DNA of 64,000 bases from Apostichopus japonicus (taxonomy: Eukaryota > Echinodermata > Holothuroidea > Aspidochirotida > Stichopodidae), in contig NC_092573.1 of assembly GCF_037975245.1 (NCBI RefSeq), forward strand, positions 20,414,265 to 20,478,264, given 5' to 3'. Under the pieces are notes generated by a model that saw only the letters and a program-made list of their open reading frames with translations, had not been told where the DNA came from and did no database searches. Below are positions 63,901 through 64,000 of this stretch, piece by piece (position 1 is the stretch's first letter; each line of letters begins with the position of its first letter). Both the position numbers and the translations under genes were made by a program.

Positions 63901-63978
63901 CCATTCCATCAACTTTTACCACATCTCCACTCAGCCTGCTGGTGATCTCACTTGCCTCTTCAGGAACTTCTGGCACAG
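36980..63978 (+). CDS. DUOX: Dual oxidase (DUOX), 24 exons, 3' end beyond window
   Basis: DUOX is a membrane NADPH oxidase making extracellular H2O2; it is used in epithelial defence, matrix crosslinking and, in sea urchin eggs (Udx1), the fertilization burst. The 24 exons total 3953 coding nt (1317 residues), all phase-consistent. Domain order: signal peptide 1-20; Ser/Thr/Pro-rich segment 22-91; peroxidase-homology domain about 95-690, with the heme-proximal His at 344 (WFRWHN) and [12 protein letters not shown] at 529-540; first span about 753-776; cytosolic region with canonical EF loops at 993-1004 and 1029-1040 and a third degenerate one about 1070-1090; basic linker 1105-1185; NOX core spans from about 1189, with heme-ligand histidines H1275 and H1289 spaced 14 apart as in NOX2. 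The distal peroxidase His is replaced by Glu184. Vertebrate DUOX is about 1550 residues, so the last spans and the FAD/NADPH domain lie to the right. The ATG at 36980 (aaccATGG) is followed by a clear signal sequence. Confidence 0.96.
38180..38544 (-). mobile_element. GCGTAGG MITE, copy 2 (reverse orientation)
   Basis: It starts gcgtagga and ends tcctacgc, and is the reverse complement of copy 1 across its length. Together the two copies form an inverted pair flanking DUOX exon 1. Confidence 0.85.
39974..40240. mobile_element. Small MITE with GGCGTAGC ends
   Basis: About 267 bp bounded by ggggcgtagcgaggaa and its imperfect inverted counterpart ttggctacgcgcctt. Non-coding. It is distinct in its interior from the GCGTAGG family. 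Confidence 0.7.
41076..41285 (+). CDS. DUOX: DUOX exon 2, Ser/Thr/Pro-rich mucin-like segment
   Basis: It encodes residues 22-91, rich in Thr, Ser, Pro, Asp and Gln, with two overlapping sequons (N28, N29). It looks like an O-glycosylated stalk. Vertebrate DUOX goes almost directly from signal peptide to peroxidase domain, so this exon is an extra. The phase 1-1 borders would let it be skipped without frameshift. Confidence 0.8.
42040..42580. mobile_element. Palindrome-rich putative non-autonomous DNA element
   Basis: A 36-bp palindrome at 42060-42095 has 15-bp arms built around gttgatcaga, with one mismatch. A diverged copy sits at 42525-42560, and a half motif (gatctcgagcagttgat) near 42173. 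Dense TGATCA and CTCGAG words suggest a hairpin-rich MITE. Exact ends are uncertain. Confidence 0.55.
42789..42925. repeat. TA/TATG microsatellite cluster
   Basis: (TA)n blocks alternate with tatgtgttatatgtatt units. Confidence 0.9.
43101..43199 (+). CDS. DUOX: DUOX exon 3, start of peroxidase domain
   Basis: It encodes residues 92-124, including [16 protein letters not shown], which matches the vertebrate FDGWYNNLMEHRWG. CTTCCACAG acceptor; donor G|GTAAAT. The 3' part of this exon with its donor is duplicated 104 bp downstream. Confidence 0.93.
43162..43391 (+). repeat. Tandem duplication of DUOX exon 3 end and its donor
   Basis: Unit 1 (43162-43265) and unit 2 (43266-43391) share aatctcgccc...gactggggtggcgcag|gtaaataca and a matching tail that ends ctgaacatgt. 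The duplicated exon piece is still open, but no phase-compatible acceptor precedes it, and read-through from unit 1 meets a stop. Confidence 0.88.
43200..44171 (+). other. DUOX intron 3
   Basis: 972 nt; its 5' part is the second copy of the exon 3 border. The rest is unremarkable apart from C- and G-runs near 43587 and 43690. Confidence 0.88.
44172..44333 (+). CDS. DUOX: DUOX exon 4, peroxidase domain
   Basis: It encodes residues 125-178. [20 protein letters not shown] and the [15 protein letters not shown] segment match the vertebrate ASYADGVYQP and GLASLRNRTVLGVFF. Phase 1 at both ends. Confidence 0.95.
44334..45155 (+). other. DUOX intron 4
   Basis: 822 nt, no recognised feature. Confidence 0.88.
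45156..45367 (+). CDS. DUOX: DUOX exon 5, peroxidase distal heme side
   Basis: It encodes residues 179-249. The distal heme motif GQxxDHD of true animal peroxidases is here GQQVVEE: the Gln (Q180) is kept, the heme-linking Asp is Val183 and the distal His is Glu184. The Cys-Pro block [13 protein letters not shown] matches the vertebrate PGCPAEFLNIRIP. Confidence 0.95.
45667..45880 (+). CDS. DUOX: DUOX exon 6, peroxidase domain
   Basis: It encodes residues 250-320. [19 protein letters not shown] matches the peroxidase block NQVTGWLDGSAIYGSSHSW. The start at 45667 is in phase 0; the end is in phase 1 before GTGAGT. Confidence 0.95.
45881..47056 (+). other. DUOX intron 6
   Basis: 1176 nt, no recognised feature beyond A-runs near 46385 and 46640. 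Confidence 0.88.
47057..47259 (+). CDS. DUOX: DUOX exon 7, proximal heme histidine
   Basis: It encodes residues 321-388. [12 protein letters not shown] holds the proximal heme His (H344; vertebrate LLWFRYHNLWA). It ends in WVIATYQ, matching RVIATYQ. TTACAG acceptor; phase-0 donor. Confidence 0.96.
47260..48072 (+). other. DUOX intron 7
   Basis: 813 nt with a G-run at about 47839-47852; no other feature. Confidence 0.88.
48073..48139 (+). CDS. DUOX: DUOX exon 8 (67 nt)
   Basis: It encodes [20 protein letters not shown] and two further residues, matching the vertebrate NIAVYEWLPSFLQKTLPEY. Phase 0 in, phase 1 out. Confidence 0.94.
48324..48420 (+). CDS. DUOX: DUOX exon 9
   Basis: It encodes residues 411-442 plus two bases. 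[20 protein letters not shown] and the LVPPGVYRR end match the vertebrate YRPFLDPSISSEFVAASEQF...MVPPGVYMR. CTTCAG acceptor, GTAAAG donor. Confidence 0.94.
48539..49260 (-). repeat. Dispersed repeat R1, copy 2 (inside DUOX intron 9)
   Basis: Reverse-orientation match to 826-1510 along nearly its whole length, with scattered substitutions and small indels. It fills most of intron 9 (48421-49363) between DUOX exons 9 and 10. Confidence 0.85.
49364..49469 (+). CDS. DUOX: DUOX exon 10
   Basis: It encodes residues 443-478, with two cysteines and the sequence [12 protein letters not shown], typical of the mid peroxidase domain. ATGCAG acceptor; phase-0 donor GTGAGG. Confidence 0.93.
49555..49985 (-). 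mobile_element. 5'-truncated LINE 3' end in DUOX intron 10
   Basis: The minus strand reads [20 protein letters not shown]...[20 protein letters not shown] and [15 protein letters not shown], the C-terminal region of a non-LTR retrotransposon reverse-transcriptase ORF. It ends in an (ACTTT)n tail seen on the plus strand as agtaaagtaaagtaaag. Antisense to DUOX. Confidence 0.8.
50154..50250 (+). CDS. DUOX: DUOX exon 11
   Basis: It encodes residues 479-510. [20 protein letters not shown] is the peroxidase helix preceding the [10 protein letters not shown] block. A strong polypyrimidine tract, (CTTT)n plus a T-run, precedes the acceptor. Confidence 0.93.
50251..50848 (+). other. DUOX intron 11
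   Basis: 598 nt; short tandem words (actctacgtt/actctatgtt) near 50715-50770. Otherwise nothing recognised. Confidence 0.88.
50849..51081 (+). CDS. DUOX: DUOX exon 12, conserved [10 protein letters not shown] block
   Basis: It encodes residues 511-588. [20 protein letters not shown] then RDHGLPDY is the most conserved stretch of animal peroxidases. It ends TGVADS before a GTAAGT donor in phase 0. A LINE fragment sits just downstream in the intron. Confidence 0.97.
51145..51785 (+). mobile_element. 5'-truncated CR1/L2-like LINE in DUOX intron 12
   Basis: The plus-strand ORF from 51181 encodes [40 protein letters not shown] and [20 protein letters not shown]: the thumb and C-terminal part of a non-LTR reverse transcriptase, without the catalytic YxDD block. 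It is followed by TTGAGCGCCTTTGAACA, GGCGCTATATAA and a (TGAT)n tail. The ORF of about 169 codons is intact to its stop, suggesting a fairly recent insertion. Same strand as DUOX. Confidence 0.9.
51883..51918. repeat. TA microsatellite in DUOX intron 12
   Basis: (TA)n, about 17 units, about 75 bp before the exon 13 acceptor. Confidence 0.95.
51991..52223 (+). CDS. DUOX: DUOX exon 13
   Basis: It encodes residues 589-665. [20 protein letters not shown] and [16 protein letters not shown] match the vertebrate ELLPGGLLES...EQFVRLRDGDRYWFEN. The acceptor GTGAAG at 51990 follows a CT-rich tract and fits the phase. Confidence 0.94.
52517..52659 (+). CDS. DUOX: DUOX exon 14
   Basis: It encodes residues 666-713. 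[20 protein letters not shown] matches the vertebrate LFSKKEIEEIRNTTLQDVL, the end of the peroxidase domain. It carries an N-H-T sequon. Confidence 0.94.
52660..53141 (+). other. DUOX intron 14
   Basis: 482 nt, C-rich patch at 52900-52995; nothing else. Confidence 0.88.
53142..53300 (+). CDS. DUOX: DUOX exon 15, extracellular stalk and first span
   Basis: It encodes residues 714-766: a Cys-containing stalk with sequons at N722 and N731, then [20 protein letters not shown] leading into transmembrane span 1. It matches the vertebrate DYFEGSGFGFGVTIG. Phase 1 at both ends. Confidence 0.94.
53301..53818 (+). other. DUOX intron 15
   Basis: 518 nt with several G-runs (53376-53392, 53557-53566, 53721-53757). 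Confidence 0.88.
53819..53938 (+). CDS. DUOX: DUOX exon 16, end of first span and basic cytosolic region
   Basis: It encodes residues 767-806: the rest of span 1 ([12 protein letters not shown]), then a strongly basic stop-transfer region rich in Lys and Arg, consistent with cytosolic exit. Confidence 0.93.
54237..54634 (+). CDS. DUOX: DUOX exon 17, cytosolic PH-like region
   Basis: This is the longest exon, residues 807-939. [20 protein letters not shown] through [10 protein letters not shown] and LEKFFRHAF match the vertebrate EWQGHKEPCRPVLVYL...EYDLVLLFN...LETFFRHLF. The domain precedes the EF hands. Confidence 0.96.
54635..55479 (+). other. DUOX intron 17
   Basis: 845 nt, pyrimidine-rich start and T-run at about 55110-55124; nothing else recognised. 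Confidence 0.88.
55480..55705 (+). CDS. DUOX: DUOX exon 18, first EF hand
   Basis: It encodes residues 940-1014. [20 protein letters not shown] is diagnostic (vertebrate [20 protein letters not shown]). The EF loop [12 protein letters not shown] (993-1004) has all canonical calcium ligands. Confidence 0.97.
55706..56054 (+). other. DUOX intron 18
   Basis: 349 nt, no feature. Confidence 0.9.
56055..56148 (+). CDS. DUOX: DUOX exon 19, second EF hand
   Basis: It encodes residues 1015-1045 plus two bases. The loop [12 protein letters not shown] (1029-1040) is a canonical EF hand, matching the vertebrate DFDGNGLISKDE. Calcium control of H2O2 output is expected. Confidence 0.96.
56512..57320. repeat. 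Purine-rich minisatellite in DUOX intron 19
   Basis: About 800 bp of gaggtgacagggg-type units (11-14 bp) with higher-order copies: a block containing agggaggtgtcagggggaga recurs near 56653, 56838, 57000 and 57178. The plus strand is G/A-rich. The minus-strand Pro/Ser/His ORF of 217 codons is a by-product. Confidence 0.93.
57468..57643 (+). CDS. DUOX: DUOX exon 20, third EF-like motif
   Basis: It encodes residues 1046-1104. [18 protein letters not shown] matches the vertebrate MFRESGFQDKEELTWEDF, a degenerate EF hand that lacks most ligand positions. It follows the large minisatellite intron. Confidence 0.95.
57644..58046 (+). other. DUOX intron 20
   Basis: 403 nt, no feature. Confidence 0.9.
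58047..58155 (+). CDS. DUOX: DUOX exon 21, basic linker
   Basis: It encodes residues 1105-1140 plus two bases: a Pro/Ala-rich then Arg-rich linker ([18 protein letters not shown]). Basic residues next to Ser/Thr resemble kinase sites; regulation by phosphorylation is inference from vertebrate DUOX. Confidence 0.88.
58156..62365 (+). other. DUOX intron 21
   Basis: 4.2 kb between the EF-hand/linker exons and the NOX core. It contains a truncated GCGTAGG MITE (61118-61368). The rest is AT-rich, with no coding or RNA gene recognised. Confidence 0.85.
61118..61368 (+). mobile_element. GCGTAGG MITE, copy 3 (truncated)
   Basis: It begins gcgtaggaaccgggg and follows copy 1 closely through the atttccaaatgag and gcatctgaggccacctggaa segments, but lacks the right terminal tcctacgc. 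Confidence 0.85.
62366..62571 (+). CDS. DUOX: DUOX exon 22, linker and first NOX-core span
   Basis: It encodes residues 1141-1209: a basic linker with KRTQS, then ENYKRQIF, the span [12 protein letters not shown] and AERAY (vertebrate IENYRRHIG...LFLERAYYY). It follows a 4.2-kb intron. Confidence 0.95.
62572..63102 (+). other. DUOX intron 22
   Basis: 531 nt; a doubled tacatacgt/cctgggtacatacg phrase near 62670-62705. No other feature. Confidence 0.88.
63103..63333 (+). CDS. DUOX: DUOX exon 23, NOX core with first heme histidine
   Basis: It encodes residues 1210-1286. [20 protein letters not shown] and [19 protein letters not shown] are diagnostic. H1275 (LHKMIAFE) corresponds to the heme ligand H101 of NOX2. 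Confidence 0.97.
63334..63884 (+). other. DUOX intron 23
   Basis: 551 nt; begins with a short tandem (agtatagagtatagagtt) array at 63345-63408. Confidence 0.88.
63885..63978 (+). CDS. DUOX: DUOX exon 24, last complete exon in window
   Basis: It encodes residues 1287-1317 plus two bases. [10 protein letters not shown] carries H1289, the second ligand of the first heme pair (NOX2 H115). It ends NFWH|R before GTTAGT, and the gene continues beyond 64000. Confidence 0.95.
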
Positions 63979-64000
63979 GTTAGTTCTGTTTATATCGGAG

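Overview
The window is eukaryotic: AT-rich, intron-dominated DNA with GT-AG introns, many TA microsatellites, LINE remnants and MITE-like repeats. The proteins encoded, the repeat types and the gene pairing point to a marine invertebrate deuterostome. I favour an echinoderm-like genome, but only moderately, and no species call is safe from sequence alone.

Two genes account for all convincing protein-coding sequence, and they belong to one biochemical machine. On the minus strand, from 24952 down to at least 2048, lies a dual oxidase maturation factor gene (DUOXA). Seven coding exons are recovered in frame and give 324 residues, with the C-terminal end missing. On the plus strand, from 36980 to 63978 and running off the right edge, lies a dual oxidase gene (DUOX). 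Twenty-four coding exons are recovered in frame and give 1317 residues: signal peptide, a mucin-like Ser/Thr/Pro segment, peroxidase-homology domain, first membrane span, cytosolic EF-hand region and the first part of the ferric-reductase (NOX) core. The remaining membrane spans and the FAD/NADPH domain lie beyond the window. All exon joins I propose have GT/AG borders and matching phases.

The genes are head to head, with start codons about 12 kb apart. In vertebrates DUOX1/DUOXA1 and DUOX2/DUOXA2 have the same arrangement. DUOXA is an ER-membrane partner needed for DUOX folding, ER exit and H2O2 production, so shared control from the intergenic interval is a reasonable inference.

Layout: 1-2047 DUOXA 3' side with a dispersed repeat; 2048-7024 DUOXA exons 7 to 3, with a degenerate L1/Tx1-like LINE and a foldback MITE in introns; 7025-24790 DUOXA introns 2 and 1 with exon 2 between them, full of LINE tails and minisatellites; 24791-24952 DUOXA exon 1; 24953-36979 intergenic repeats and the presumed promoter(s); 36980-63978 DUOX, whose introns hold two LINE fragments, several MITEs and a large purine-rich minisatellite. 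I found no tRNA, rRNA or CRISPR, and no further protein-coding gene.
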